From NCBI GenBank assembly GCA_022701365.1, contig JAKUHH010000092.1, forward strand, positions 160,526 to 224,525: DNA of 64,000 bases, read 5' to 3'. The stretch is from Mycocentrospora acerina. Lineage: Eukaryota; Ascomycota; Dothideomycetes; Pleosporales. A program made the translations under genes and the position numbers. The notes below the pieces were generated by a model that saw only the letters and a program-made list of their open reading frames with translations, was not told the DNA's origin and did no database searches. Below, one piece after another: positions 22,877-33,216 of the stretch. Numbering within the stretch: position 1 is the stretch's first letter; each line of letters starts with the position of its first letter.

Positions 22877-23262
22877 GCATACAGGGGTTATATCTTATTG
22901 CAGCACAGCACAGTGCGATTTATATTCTTTTAATTAGACGCAATTTTTTCGCCGCAATATTTTTTGTTCGAAAGCGCCTCAATGGTTGATGACAGGTGAC
23001 CGTGGTTCAAATTGTGGGCTGCTAATGGAGTGAGAATCGATCGATGGTAATACTTGTATTTTACCAGGCTGTCACATACAGCCGGTAGTTACATGGCAGT
23101 GCGCAAGGCGCCCAAGGCTGACACCTCTAAGCCACCCTGCTCACTATCCGCAGTCCATACGCCCAGTAGAACACCACCGCCCTATATATCAGCCTACTAC
23201 CCACTTCTGCAAAACCATGCGCCGTTTCCATCCACAATCATCTCAACGATTCCACTCTCACC
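22877..23262. other. Intergenic; promoter of membrane protein A
   Basis: No gene. A TATATATCA element near 23180 sits about 80 bp upstream of the ATG at 23263. Confidence 0.5.
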
Positions 23263-24117
23263 ATGCAAACCATGGACCTCACCCAAGTAGAGCTGTTCAA
23301 GCGAGGATGCCGCGGCGACGACGCGTACAAATTTGACCAAATCCCCCGAACCGTCATGACAATCGTCGTAATCGTCTTCGTTATAGTAATTGAAATTGTT
23401 ATCAACGCAAGCCCCACCTGTCTTAGCCCTCGCTCCCACACCCAAGACGCAACATCAACATCAACAGCGACATCAACAACAACAACGGCAACGAGCACAA
23501 ATAATGAATCTGATACTGAACAGCCCGAGTCACCGTCTCAGCCCAACGCAAACGATATCAATTCCTTACTTGCGGATCGCAAAAGCCGTCTTCCATTCGC
23601 TTTTTTCTTTCTGTTCCCCACAATCGGCCCCTTTGCATTTCTCATGATGGACTTTGCGTCGCAAATGGGTTCTGGATGTCGGCAGTCGCCCAACTGGGCG
23701 TTTGTCGTGTTTCTCAATATCCTACCGTTTGCTTGTGGGGTGTTCGCTGTGTTGCGTCTGGTGGTGGATTGTGTGCTTTTGAGTCGTGGGTGTAGGGTGA
23801 GTGGGGAGATGTGGCCGAGGATGTGGACGCCGTGTATACCGTTTTTTTGTGTGGTGGTTCTGGGGACAGTGGTTTGTGAGGCTGTTGGGAGACAGGGTTT
23901 GGGATTAGTGGGGAGGGCGAGGGAGGTATCGAGGAGGTTAGTTGTGGGTAGGGGGAAAGATGAGGATTTGGAGATGTTGGAGGAGGCGAGGTGGTTAGTG
24001 GGAGGGGATGAAGATGATATTGATATCGATGGTGGACAAGAAAGTGATGGATTACCTGCTTATGAGGTGATTGTTGGAGCTCAGGAGACAGACAGGAGGG
24101 AAGTTGTAAGAAAGTGA
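23263..24117 (+). CDS. Membrane protein A of a tandem paralogous pair (hypothetical)
   Basis: One exon, 284 residues; no named family recognised. Predicted membrane segments: about 30-50 (TVMTIVVIVFVIVIEIVI), 109-130, 145-170 and 185-205. Between the first and second lies a Thr/Ser-rich low-complexity loop. Shared with the next gene: a short N-terminal helix before the first membrane segment, a motif LRLVVDCVLL followed by a CIP turn, an amphipathic Glu/Arg stretch ending EARWLVGG, an acidic DDIDID run and the C-terminal SDGLPAYE. LPxY is a known docking site for WW domains of Rsp5/Nedd4 ubiquitin ligases, so endocytic turnover is a reasonable guess. Codon usage shifts to GT-rich in the second half. 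Confidence 0.65.
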   Translation: MQTMDLTQVELFKRGCRGDDAYKFDQIPRTVMTIVVIVFVIVIEIVINASPTCLSPRSHTQDATSTSTATSTTTTATSTNNESDTEQPESPSQPNANDINSLLADRKSRLPFAFFFLFPTIGPFAFLMMDFASQMGSGCRQSPNWAFVVFLNILPFACGVFAVLRLVVDCVLLSRGCRVSGEMWPRMWTPCIPFFCVVVLGTVVCEAVGRQGLGLVGRAREVSRRLVVGRGKDEDLEMLEEARWLVGGDEDDIDIDGGQESDGLPAYEVIVGAQETDRREVVRK

Positions 24118-24477
24118 AGCAATTGAGTCCTGAGAGTTACAATCCACTCCTTTCAAAACAATTACCTTCAGTTTATGCGACAATTCAATAGTGAGATATG
24201 GTTCAGTTGTATCTAGATGAGGTATATTACCCCATTAGCTGAACCTTCGTTATAGCAACAAATCCCCTGTAATACCGGCCCTCATTAGTGCCACTCAGTA
24301 CTGCTCAAATCATCTCTTCTTTCCAAGATATGTCAGACCAGTAAGGAATGATTTTGGCGACGAACCTATCACGGGTGCAGTTTTGCACACGCCCATTCAA
24401 ATGCGCCTACGCAGGCTGCAGTGGCTCTGTCTTATTTATTTAGGCGTCCAAAGCTGACATGCACATGATAGTCTGAC

Positions 24478-25542
24478 ATGCTCCAGGCTACCTTGAAGGC
24501 CATCGATGTAAGAGACTGTATATTCTTACTGATCTCCGACTACAGATTAATAAGAATTTCGCTTTCGCATCGCGACATGTCTTTGTTAAGAATGGGAATC
24601 ACCATCCACACTCTCCCAAATGCCACCATCGACAACATCCAACGAGCTTGCAACCACGACCTTTACACCCTCAGCGAATCCTCGCGAAACTGGTGCACAG
24701 CCTCAGTTATAATCCTTACCATCCTGATCGAAGCGTTGGTACACTTTAACTTCAACTTTGAAGAATCAAAGGAAAAAAATGTAGACTCGACACCCAACGC
24801 AACATCGGGCGAGCCGCCAGATTTGTTAGACTCATCAGGACCATCAGTACCATCAGGACCACCAGTACCATTAGTGCCATTGGTGCCATCAGAGCCATCA
24901 GATCCGCAGTCTCAGGCTTTACCGCATGCCGATGATCTTGAGTCGAACAAGCAGGATTCGGATTCTATCCCGCCCTCTGCTGCCGTCCGCGCAAACAGAC
25001 TTGCTACCGCATTCATTGCCTTTATCCCTCTCACCGTCGCTTTTGCGTACCGCATGCACGAAACTAATAGCGTCTCTCACATCCGTACCTCATGCCACAA
25101 ATACATACCCGAGGATGCCCGGATTAACTGGTGGATACTTGCAATCTTTATCATTATTCCATACATATGTGCGACATGCGCGGTTTTCAGAGCACTTGTG
25201 GATTGCGTATTGCTGCGGTGGGGAAAGACGGTGCATTTTACTTGGATGGCTTGTATACCAATATTAATGGCATTCGGTATTGTATTTCTCTTTGGTTACT
25301 TGATATTTGAGTGTGTAAAGTGGCCGATTGTGGTGATGATGGGACGCGGCGATTTGTCCCCGTTTGACCCAGAAGGGGGGAAGGAGGTGGAAGAGGTGGA
25401 GATGCAGGAAGAGATGAGACGACTGGTGAGCGATGTTGACGGGGATGACTACATTGACGGGGAAGGAAGTGACGATCTGCCTGCATATGGGGAGGCATAT
25501 GCGCAGAAGAAAGAGGTCGAGACGGCTGGCGACGCGGTCTAA
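24478..25542 (+). CDS. Membrane protein B of a tandem paralogous pair (hypothetical)
   Basis: One exon; 354 residues from ATG 24478, or 321 from the in-frame ATG at 24577, which suits the TATTTATTTA element near 24432 better. It resembles the gene upstream in order of parts: N-terminal segment, a membrane helix (SVIILTILIEALV), a low-complexity loop (here PSxPSGP-type repeats), three further membrane segments, the motif FRALVDCVLL followed by ACIP, an EMQEEMRRLVSD stretch, acidic DGDDYIDGEG and the terminal DDLPAYGE. The two genes are in the same orientation 360 bp apart, so a diverged tandem duplication is the simplest explanation. Function unknown. Confidence 0.65.
   Translation: MLQATLKAIDVRDCIFLLISDYRLIRISLSHRDMSLLRMGITIHTLPNATIDNIQRACNHDLYTLSESSRNWCTASVIILTILIEALVHFNFNFEESKEKNVDSTPNATSGEPPDLLDSSGPSVPSGPPVPLVPLVPSEPSDPQSQALPHADDLESNKQDSDSIPPSAAVRANRLATAFIAFIPLTVAFAYRMHETNSVSHIRTSCHKYIPEDARINWWILAIFIIIPYICATCAVFRALVDCVLLRWGKTVHFTWMACIPILMAFGIVFLFGYLIFECVKWPIVVMMGRGDLSPFDPEGGKEVEEVEMQEEMRRLVSDVDGDDYIDGEGSDDLPAYGEAYAQKKEVETAGDAV
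24850..24905 (+). repeat. Nine-bp repeats coding SGPSVP-like tripeptides
   Basis: Short units of CCATCAGNA/CCATTAGTGC repeat about seven times inside membrane protein B and encode Pro-Ser/Leu-Gly/Val steps in its variable loop. Confidence 0.6.
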
Positions 25543-26050
25543 GAGCAGAGTACCCATCACGTTGCGTATACTGCACGACGTCATATCCCTACACTATGAA
25601 TAGAACCTCGTAAATGTCCGAACCTCAGCCCTACCAGCGAAAGCCTTACCAAACAATGCATCCAGAAGCCTCTCTGGGGCTTCCATGGCCCGCGTCTACA
25701 ATGTCGCAATCGCCTCCCTCGTAAACGTCATGACACATTCTGCAAAGTCTTTTCACATTTGCAACAAGGCTTGATCTCGACCTAGAATCTCAAAGCACCA
25801 GTGACCCAAAGAAAAACGAATATACGTGCACGATGCCTCACTCGCGGCATGCGTCCTTTTACATAAAACTCGCCGCGACTACCCGCTCTTTGCATCCCAC
25901 CTGCCCTTGGTGACATCCCGTGCAACCTGTGTCCGTCAAAGCACCTGACAGCTCATCCGTCGCTACCCCGCCTTCGCCTTGCGTTAAAACTTGGCTTTAC
26001 CCCTCTAGCAGGCAAGCACGCCATCGCTGCTAGACCCCAAAACGCACATC
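25543..26050. other. Intergenic; promoter of sulfite oxidase
   Basis: No gene is seen between membrane protein B and the ATG at 26051. Confidence 0.5.
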
Positions 26051-27336
26051 ATGATCAAGGTACGCGACTGATTTTGCCCCGTCCAGCTGTCCAACCATCC
26101 GAATGCGGTATACTATTTACTTTCGGAAGGCGGTAGGGCTGACAATGATGTCATAGCAGGAGTATACTGTCGAGAAGCCGCTGAATCGCGAGCCCGAGTT
26201 GGAGACATTGGTGTCGAGGTACTTGTTCTTCCTCCAAGAATGAAATATGGTTGTGTAGAGCTAACAAGAGGTGCAGTTTCATAACTCAGTTTGGTACTGG
26301 TTACGATCGTAATCACGGTCCCATCCCGCACATTCCCGCTTCCACACACCGCGTGTCTGTCTCTGGACTTGTGCATAATGAGCTGTCCCTCAGCGTCGCA
26401 GACCTTCAGTCTTTACCTCAGCATTCTGTCATTTGCGCGCTGCAATGTGCAGGCAACAGACGTCATACGATGCGCACGAAGCTCAAAGAGGTCAACGGGA
26501 TAGACTGGTTCGACGGGGCGGTAATGAACTGCAAATGGACAGGCCCCCTACTCTCAGATGTGCTCTCTCGTGCTGGACTGAACATTGAAGAAGACAAATA
26601 TAAAGATGCACATGTTGCGTTCGCATGCCACCAGACACCCTGCCAGGACGACGACTACTACGGTGCGTCGATACCGTTATGGCGGGCTATGGATCCGAAA
26701 GGCTCAATACTTCTCGCACTGCAGATGAACGATGAGCCACTGCCTCCAAATCACGGTGCACCTGTGAGAGTTGTCACACCTGGTATTGCAGGAGCCAGGA
26801 GTGTAAAGTGGCTGGATCGAATTACTGTACAGATGTGCGAGAGTAGCAGCTACTACCAGCAACACGACTACAAAATTCTTCCGCCAGAAGCAGACTCGAA
26901 AGAGAAGGCCGAGAAGTGGTGGGGAAAAGTGAGTGCGCTGCAGGATATGCCCATTAACAGCGTTATTGGGGTGCCCAAATCTGAGTCGACGGTAGAGCGC
27001 GACGAGGATGGGAAGATAGAAGTCAAGGGGTATGCACTACCGAGCGGCGCCGAGGGACCCATCACAAGAGTGGAGGTCAGCGCTGACGGAGGCAAGTCAT
27101 GGACTGATGCGGAGTTGATCAAGGGAGAGGAGGAGGCACACGCGACAGACGCGGAACTCAAGTGGGCGTGGACGTTGTGGAGGGCAAGGGTCAAGGTCGA
27201 ACAGGGAAAGGGTGTCAAAATTTTGAGCCGGGCGACAGACAGAAGCGGTGCCACGCAAGCCGAATGTCCAGTGTGGAATTACAGAGGTGTTGGTTATAAC
27301 GGGTATGGGGAGGTTTTTGGGCTGGAAATTGTGTGA
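26051..27336 (+). CDS. Sulfite oxidase-type molybdenum enzyme
   Basis: Three exons (26051-26059, 26160-26218, 26277-27336) give 375 residues; the first coding exon is only nine bases (Met-Ile-Lys). The molybdopterin domain carries RNHGPIPHI, the molybdenum-ligand Cys in LQCAGNRR (Cys80), GAVMNCKWTG, PLPPNHGAPVR and GARSVKWLDRI, and the C-terminal Mo-co dimerisation domain (about 240-375) has EVSADGGKSW and the final CPVWNYRGVGYNGYGEV. Such enzymes oxidise sulfite to sulfate. No cytochrome b5 domain and no clear mitochondrial presequence are visible, so it resembles plant-type or cytosolic/peroxisomal sulfite oxidases more than the animal enzyme. The extreme C terminus (GLEIV) is not a standard peroxisomal signal. 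Confidence 0.9.
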
Positions 27337-27500
27337 GACGGACGCGAGAGGAATTTGGATGTTGTTATTCACTCTAGATTTGCGCCAGCATAGCATCAAC
27401 TGCTGCTGATCTAATTAAACACTTTATATTGTTTCCCAAACTCCCGCATGCCATGTCTCGTCATTTAAAGTTCATGTTCATTTCTATCTTCTCAATTCTC

Positions 27501-28100
27501 TCACAAACCCAGGCTCTTCCTCACATTTCCCCTCACAATCTTCTCATACTCTGCCCTCTTCTCCCTCCACATCCGTGCCGCATCCACATTCGCTGGACTC
27601 TCATCATTCGGCTCCGCCAGCATGCTCATGACACTGATCAATATCTTCTCCACGCTCTGAATCGGCGACCAGCGCTCAGACGCCTGCTCGTAGTGATGCG
27701 GATCATCGCCGGGCGGATGCAGAATCGATATGCACACTTCGCCATTCATATACACTGCACACCCCCACCATACACATTAGCACACACACATATATATATA
27801 TCCCCCATACCCTCTCTAACCCCCCTCCAACTAAACCAATAGAAAGAAAAACATACCATTTGGATGCCACATGTCTGTCATAAACTTCATCTTTGGCGGC
27901 GCGAGGGGATAGTCTTTTGGGAACTTGAGCTCCGCGGGGAAGATGCCGCCTTCGAAGGGGGTCCCCTCGGGGCCTTGGATTAGCGCTTCCCAGGTGAACA
28001 TGTCGTCTTCGCTGACGGGGCCGGCGGTGATGCCCTCTGGTGGGTCCGAGGAGAGGGACTTGTATTCTTTGAAGAGGCGCTTGGAGGCTGAGGAGGTCAT
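27501..28100 (-). CDS. UBC7: Ubiquitin-conjugating enzyme E2, Ubc7/UBE2G2 type
   Basis: Two exons (28100-27857, 27754-27501) give 165 residues, the usual size of the family. The E2 fold is complete: DMFTWEALIQGPEGTPFEGG, the WHPN motif before the splice, the catalytic Cys89 in GEVCISILHPPG, and the acidic loop DDPHHYEQASERW characteristic of Ubc7/UBE2G2 and Cdc34. Ubc7 works at the ER membrane with Cue1 and Hrd1/Doa10 ligases in ER-associated degradation. The intron (102 bp) contains an AT dinucleotide run and CA repeats. It is convergent with the sulfite oxidase gene, 164 bp apart. Confidence 0.95.
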
Positions 28101-28712
28101 TGTGGGTAGTAGTGGTAGTAGTGGTAGTGGTGGTGGTGGTGACTGATGGAGGGAGAGAGAGAGATAGGTGAGGATGCGATGCGGGTGGTTTTTTTTATTA
28201 TAGAGAGGAGTTAGACAGAGAATAGTTTTGTGTATTGACTACTCAGAAACAATCCTTTGCCGTGTTGCGTTGCGCCTTGAAAACGGCTTGGTTGGTTGGT
28301 TGGTTCCGACACGTCGGCTTTCATGACGTGTGAGCGCGGGCCAAGCGCCAGTGCACGTGCGGGGGAGTCAGGTAGTTATTCTCCGCAGCCTTGCCCTCGC
28401 TCGCTTTGTTCCTGGATACGATGAGTTTGCGCCACAATGCATGCTTTCGGGAAGACCAGACCGATGTGTAGGTTCAAAAGTGACGTTTGATAGAATCAGG
28501 CTGTTTTAGAATTTGACATGTCTTTGTGCCTGCCTTTTTTGCATACCAATTCATTGGTTAGTTTTACAGGGCTTTTTATGTTATCAACGTGTCACTTTGT
28601 TTTTATCTCCTTTGCATGCAGGAAGAGAAACAAGATTAAGTAGAAGTGATATAAAAATTGCAAATGCAACGCTAATTGTGACAAAATGATCTTCTCTCCA
28701 TCCACACTTCAA
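28101..28712. other. Intergenic
   Basis: Nothing recognisable beyond a TGGTTGGTTGGT tetranucleotide run near 28290 and GTAGTAGTGG/GGTGGT triplets in the E2 leader (28107-28140). Confidence 0.5.
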
Positions 28713-30223
28713 TCATACCATGCTCACGTTCTTCACGCTCTCACCCCCATGGCTCCGCAACGATACGCTAATGCTTGTCCTCCTCTCAATGCTAATATTT
28801 CGTAATTGGTTCTCTTTCAACAAGCCCCCCTCGTCCTTAAGGCTCGCCTCCTTGAAACGAATGCTCACTTCTTCCTTTGCCTTCCCAGAGCCATGATTGC
28901 CCGAGTCATGTCTGGTCTCCAACTCCGAGGCACCGTTTTCAGGGGGAGAGTCGCCATGCTGTCCTCGAGAACGCTGCGTCATCAGGGTTGTGAGGTTCTT
29001 TTCGGCTTCCGCAGAGCCAACGGTAAGCCAGTTTACGATGATGACACCCCAAGAAACTAATTATTGTCAGTTTCAACCACATGATAATTCTGCTCGTCAT
29101 TTCCATATTTTTGAAGTAGAAAGACCACAAGGGCGGTAAAGACTTACTGTCCAGTGTGCAGAGCGTCAAGCAGATCCAACCCAGCTCTCTCCCATTCATG
29201 ATGTAGAATTGTGCCATATTCGCAACAGTTGGAAGCATGACGAGCAAACTTCCTGTCAAGCTCCTCCACAACAGAGTCTTAATATGGTGCTGCATCGCGT
29301 TCTGAAACTCGCCGCTCTGCGCGTTCTGCGATTCGCCCACCTCCGTCTTCTTACCACTAAACCACCCTCTTACACTCAACAGCCCATGGAAGTCCATGAC
29401 TGGTCGTAACAACCAGAAGAACAAGCCTGTAAGCATGAAGTTGACGCCGACATCGAATGAGAGTAGTGGGAATGAGACTTTTGGCGGAAGACCAATTCGG
29501 CATCGGCCGTCTAGCTTGCTCAGTTCGACAATCGGTGAAAGGTATCCAACGATTGCAATGGTTCCGAAGCCACCGAGGAGAATCAGCATGCCCCCCAGCC
29601 AGACGTAGTCCTTATGGCGCGGGAAGAAGGGTGCGCGGACGACGCGGGCGCGTTCGAGAAGGAATATGTATCTACGCCACATGAATTAGTGAACGACAGT
29701 AAACTGGGGTCGGTAAGGACGACTAACATTGAGAGTTTATTCCCTGTGTAAAAGACGAGACAGATCATAGCAGCAGAGTAGCATAGTTGATGAGTGCGTA
29801 GGTTCTGTCCAGTCTCTACAACCCCTGCGGAGAAGATGAAGCCAAAGGCAAAGACGAAGAGGGTAAGCACGAGAATGGATGTGAAGGTTCGTTTTCGGAG
29901 AATGTTGTTTTTGAGTGTCTTCAATCTTCGCCCTTTTTGTTGTCAGTGTCTGTAATATCTTTACACATGGTCGAGATGACGAGGGTGGACAGTGAAATTA
30001 GGCAAGACTTACCCAGTAATATACTCAAGATGACTGCACAGAATAGGTTGACCGTGTTATAGATTGTTCGGTCCGTACTCGTCTCGCCGGGAACAAAGGA
30101 GCGTCCCGTGTCAGGGTCTGTGATTATCGTACGACCATCGTCCCGAATATTCAAGCTCGCGGGTTGCCCCAGCGCGACAACGGATAGGAAAGGTATCCAC
30201 AAGAGCTTAGCCATTGAATACAT
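28713..30223 (-). CDS. Seven-helix integral membrane protein, possible GPCR-like
   Basis: Four exons (30223-30013, 29932-29728, 29671-29148, 29056-28713) give 427 residues. A hydrophobic N terminus (KLLWIPFLSVVALG) reads as a signal peptide, followed by a short ectodomain and about seven membrane spans: near 55-72, 85-110, 120-140, 165-190, 210-230, 270-290 and 300-325. The cytoplasmic tail of about 100 residues is rich in Ser, Glu, Arg and His. I do not recognise motifs of a defined receptor class; similar fungal proteins have been described as family C-like GPCRs or simply integral membrane proteins, and I offer this from memory with low certainty. An alternative ATG at 30214 shortens the signal peptide by three residues. 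The second intron has an AAG rather than CAG/TAG acceptor. Confidence 0.7.
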
Positions 30224-31296
30224 TTTGGGGATCCTTGTTTGGCGAAAGATGGTGTTGCAAATATCACCAGGAAATCATACAATGTAAAGGTTCATTGAAT
30301 AGCTTAGTCTACCCCAATAGAAAACTCTACTTCGCGCCATCGAGGACCTCGAACTCTGTTCAATCAACCTCCGGTATGCCACATGCCGCTGACGCATCTC
30401 ATGGAGCAGAAGACGTGCCGGATCAGCCACATTCAACGACGCTTCGCATTAGAGTAAACTTTCCAATCCCGAGATGATGAAAATAGGACCCAATAGGCCA
30501 TTTTGAGCGAGTCATGCTGATACAGAAACTCCCGATTGGCTTCGACACCGCCTCCGGAGCGGCGAACTGCATCGCTAGACGTTCAAATCATTAGAGCCTT
30601 ATTAGGGCCCGCGTCGACGTCTCAAGAGCTGTGGCGCTGGCGCTAGCACTGGTGTCGATGTACAACTAGCTCGACTAATTGCCCGTAGCTGCTCATCTGT
30701 CGATCAATCACCGTTTTTCCTCCCGGATCCCGGATTTCATGCAGGTTAAGATCTTTTCCACGTTAAAAATCCAGCGTTATCATAGGCCCTCAGAAGGCTC
30801 TCTCGACATCTGGCGTTCAACACTCTACACGTTAATGGAGGGTCAAGCGTGTACGGCTAGTAGGCAAATGTGGTAGCGCGTTGACAGAACAAGATCGCCT
30901 CAAGACGAGGCCACGGCAAGGCGGCTCGATAGATCGGAACAGGTGATGTACCCGTCATCGGGGAAAGTTTGCCGAGTTCTCTGAGGCGCATGATACATAC
31001 GACACATGGCCTCCGCGTCCGTCGCCTCAAGACGCGACTAGTCAGGTCCAAACTACGAGCGGAGACTGCGTGATGTGCTTGCACTACGCAACATGAATCA
31101 TGTCCCCAAAATGAACAATCCTACTGTTTCTGGGGCTGCCGCTACCAGGAACTCGAGTTTGTGCAAACTACTCACGGACACCAATCGCCCAATTCAAAGA
31201 TGAATGCATGTTCTGTGTAACTGATGCTAGCCATTCTTAGGCTTACGCAGTCATCAATGCTTATATCGTAAATCGTGAAACCGTGACGCTAACTTT
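30224..31296. other. 1.07-kb intergenic region
   Basis: No gene, repeat or RNA recognised. The composition is mixed and there are no long frames with family features. Confidence 0.45.
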
Positions 31297-33216
31297 TTAA
31301 TCTCTGTTCCTGCTTGGACTCCACCTCTTGAACACAAATTCCCTTACCTTGTAGCTCTTCAACACGCTTCCAATATCAACCTTGAATCCATCACCCATGC
31401 TGGCCTGGTCCCACGGTGGCGGTACCTCGATGTAGGCCAGCACTAGCGTCTTGAGAGCTTGTGTTTGCACCCGATGCACCCGATGGAACCACCACCAGTC
31501 ATTCTTCTTTTTCTCTGCTGTGCGCTCAGGAGTTTCCGACCAGTATGGATGCGAGTAGGAAGGTACAATCGTGATGGCAAACTCAGCGTGATGAAATGCA
31601 GGCCCGCGGATGTAGATCAAGTAGTCAATCCCAAATTTAATGCCGGGACGCACTACCCAGCCCAAGGAGCGGAAGTGGTGGAAGGTAACGTATCTGAGGA
31701 GGAAGTCGTTGTCAGGGGCGAGCGGGGGAATATACGAAATGGCAGGGTCTAGTTGGTGAAGAAGATTTTGTGGTTGGTGAGCAGCGTGCAGACTGAGCCC
31801 CATTTGTTGAGCAAGTTGGGAAGGCGATTCAGACAACGTCGAGTGAGCACAATACAGGCGCAAGAGGAACCAGGCAGGCAATGGGTAACCGCCCTTGGTA
31901 CCGTCCACGACTTCGAGAACTCCCAGGACATAGGTGAGAAAGAAAGCTTCTTCGAGGGTGAGTTGAAGATGCTCCATATCCTCGATTTCGGCTTGTTGTT
32001 CGGTTCCTGTTACCTTCGCTGCGGAGGATGTAGTCTCATTCGCGACAATCCCATTGCCATTTGATATGGTCACATCATTCTTCGGAGTGACTACCGTATC
32101 GATAGTAGGGACCGTCTCCTCATCAGAATCAGACAATTGCCCTTCCTCGATCAATTCGCCAATGTTTTCATCTGCAGCAAGTTTTCCCTCCTGTCGCAGC
32201 TGCTGCTCGATCTCCTCTCGCTGAAGCCTAGCCCTCTCCAGCTTGAATTGATTGCGAACTTCTCGCCGTGACAACGTGACCTCAACACTTGTCTTGGATG
32301 CTTCGATGCCTCGCCTGCGCTTCTCAGCGATCAGCCATTGCGGTTCACTTCTGCTGAGAGACCCTTTGCCAAAGAAGCCCTGTTCCCACAACGCGCGTAT
32401 GGACTCAGGGTTTGTAATGTGGATGGACTGAGTTTCGGACGAAAAATACGCCTTGTGGACGACCTTGTGTGAGTTTGGTGACCACAATGAATGAGATAAC
32501 AGGTTGATGGCGATCCTCACGATAGAAATCGGATTATGTGGGATAAATGCTGGCAACGGATAGACGTCAAGAGGAAGTGGTTTGGCGTGAATTTCATTAT
32601 AATTAGGTCGCGCTGGACGCGGTTTCCTGGGGCCGCCTTTCGAGGCGTTGTCTACATTTTGGGATGCTACGCCGTCCTTTACTTGCGCATCTTGATGCGA
32701 AGTTTGCACCGGAGGCTTACCACCAATAGCCATCATGCCAACCCAAGTTTGCTACTAAAGGGCTATGATAGAGTGTCAGCGAATGCTACACTATTATATC
32801 GAGTAAACAATTTTTGTGTAATCCAGATCAGATACCGTTGTAGTCTTCAAAATTGAAAGCAGCAGAGAGCGACCGACACAAGCAAATGAATGCTTGCCCC
32901 GGCGATCTTATGTTGAAAATTGAATCATCATGGAAGAATTGTGATAGAGAAGAGTGCGTACTTACGTTGTTGTTTACGTTCCACCAGACTTTGTGCCTAT
33001 GGAGGTTCAATTAGTCTGAAGAGGAAGTCAGCAAAGGCCATGCATGTTGTTAAACCACAGCAATTGTGAAAAATCGATCAGATACCGTTGTAGTCTGTCA
33101 ATATTGAGTGCAGCATAGAGTGCCTTAACGCAAGCAAATGAATGATTGCGCCGGCAATCCTAGGTGAGAATTTGGATCATCATAGAAGTAGGGGAAAAAC
33201 GAGAAAACGCACTTAC
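31297..33216 (-). CDS. SEN2: tRNA-splicing endonuclease subunit Sen2 (CDS 31297-32736, with spliced 5'UTR)
   Basis: The coding part is a single exon, 32736-31297, 479 residues. The C-terminal endonuclease fold contains RPGIKFGIDYLIY (Tyr375), GPAFHHAEFAI (His 382/383) and the Lys of QALKTLVLAY (Lys429), the Tyr-His-Lys triad of Sen2. The protein cleaves the 5' splice site of intron-bearing pre-tRNAs as part of the Sen2-15-34-54 complex. The middle (about 150-280) is a charged Arg/Glu coiled segment. Upstream on the same strand, two introns can be read in the leader: 33216-33016 and 32965-32755, with GTAAGT donors, CTGAC branch sites and CAG/TAG acceptors, separated by a 50-nt exon (33015-32966). 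Each intron carries a C/D-box snoRNA. The leader introns are inferred from splice signals only; the two snoRNAs could instead belong to a separate short host transcript. Confidence 0.9.
32823..32937 (-). ncRNA. C/D-box snoRNA copy 2, 18S rRNA guide, in leader intron
   Basis: On the minus strand a C box ATGATGA (32931-32925) and a D box CTGA (32831-32828) bracket about 100 nt. Directly upstream of the D box, the 14 nt opposite 32832-32845 are complementary to the universally conserved 18S rRNA stretch AUACCGUNGUAGUC. By the D-box-plus-five rule the target is the second C of AUACC. A perfect six-base hairpin (CAAGCA / TGCTTG around TTCATT) occupies the middle. It lies between a GTAAGT donor (32965) and an acceptor (32755) with a CTGAC branch site. 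Confidence 0.8.
33074..33189 (-). ncRNA. C/D-box snoRNA copy 1, same 18S rRNA guide
   Basis: The C box ATGATGA is at 33183-33177 and the D box CTGA at 33081-33078, with the identical 14-nt guide opposite 33082-33095. The copy aligns along its length with the one at 32823-32937 and keeps the central hairpin with one mismatched pair. It sits in its own intron (33216-33016). Guide, boxes and the central TTCATTTGCTTG are the best preserved parts, while flanks have drifted, which is what selection on a working snoRNA would leave. Yeast snR79 is, from memory, the guide for a nearby 18S methyl-C; equivalence is a hypothesis. Confidence 0.8.
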
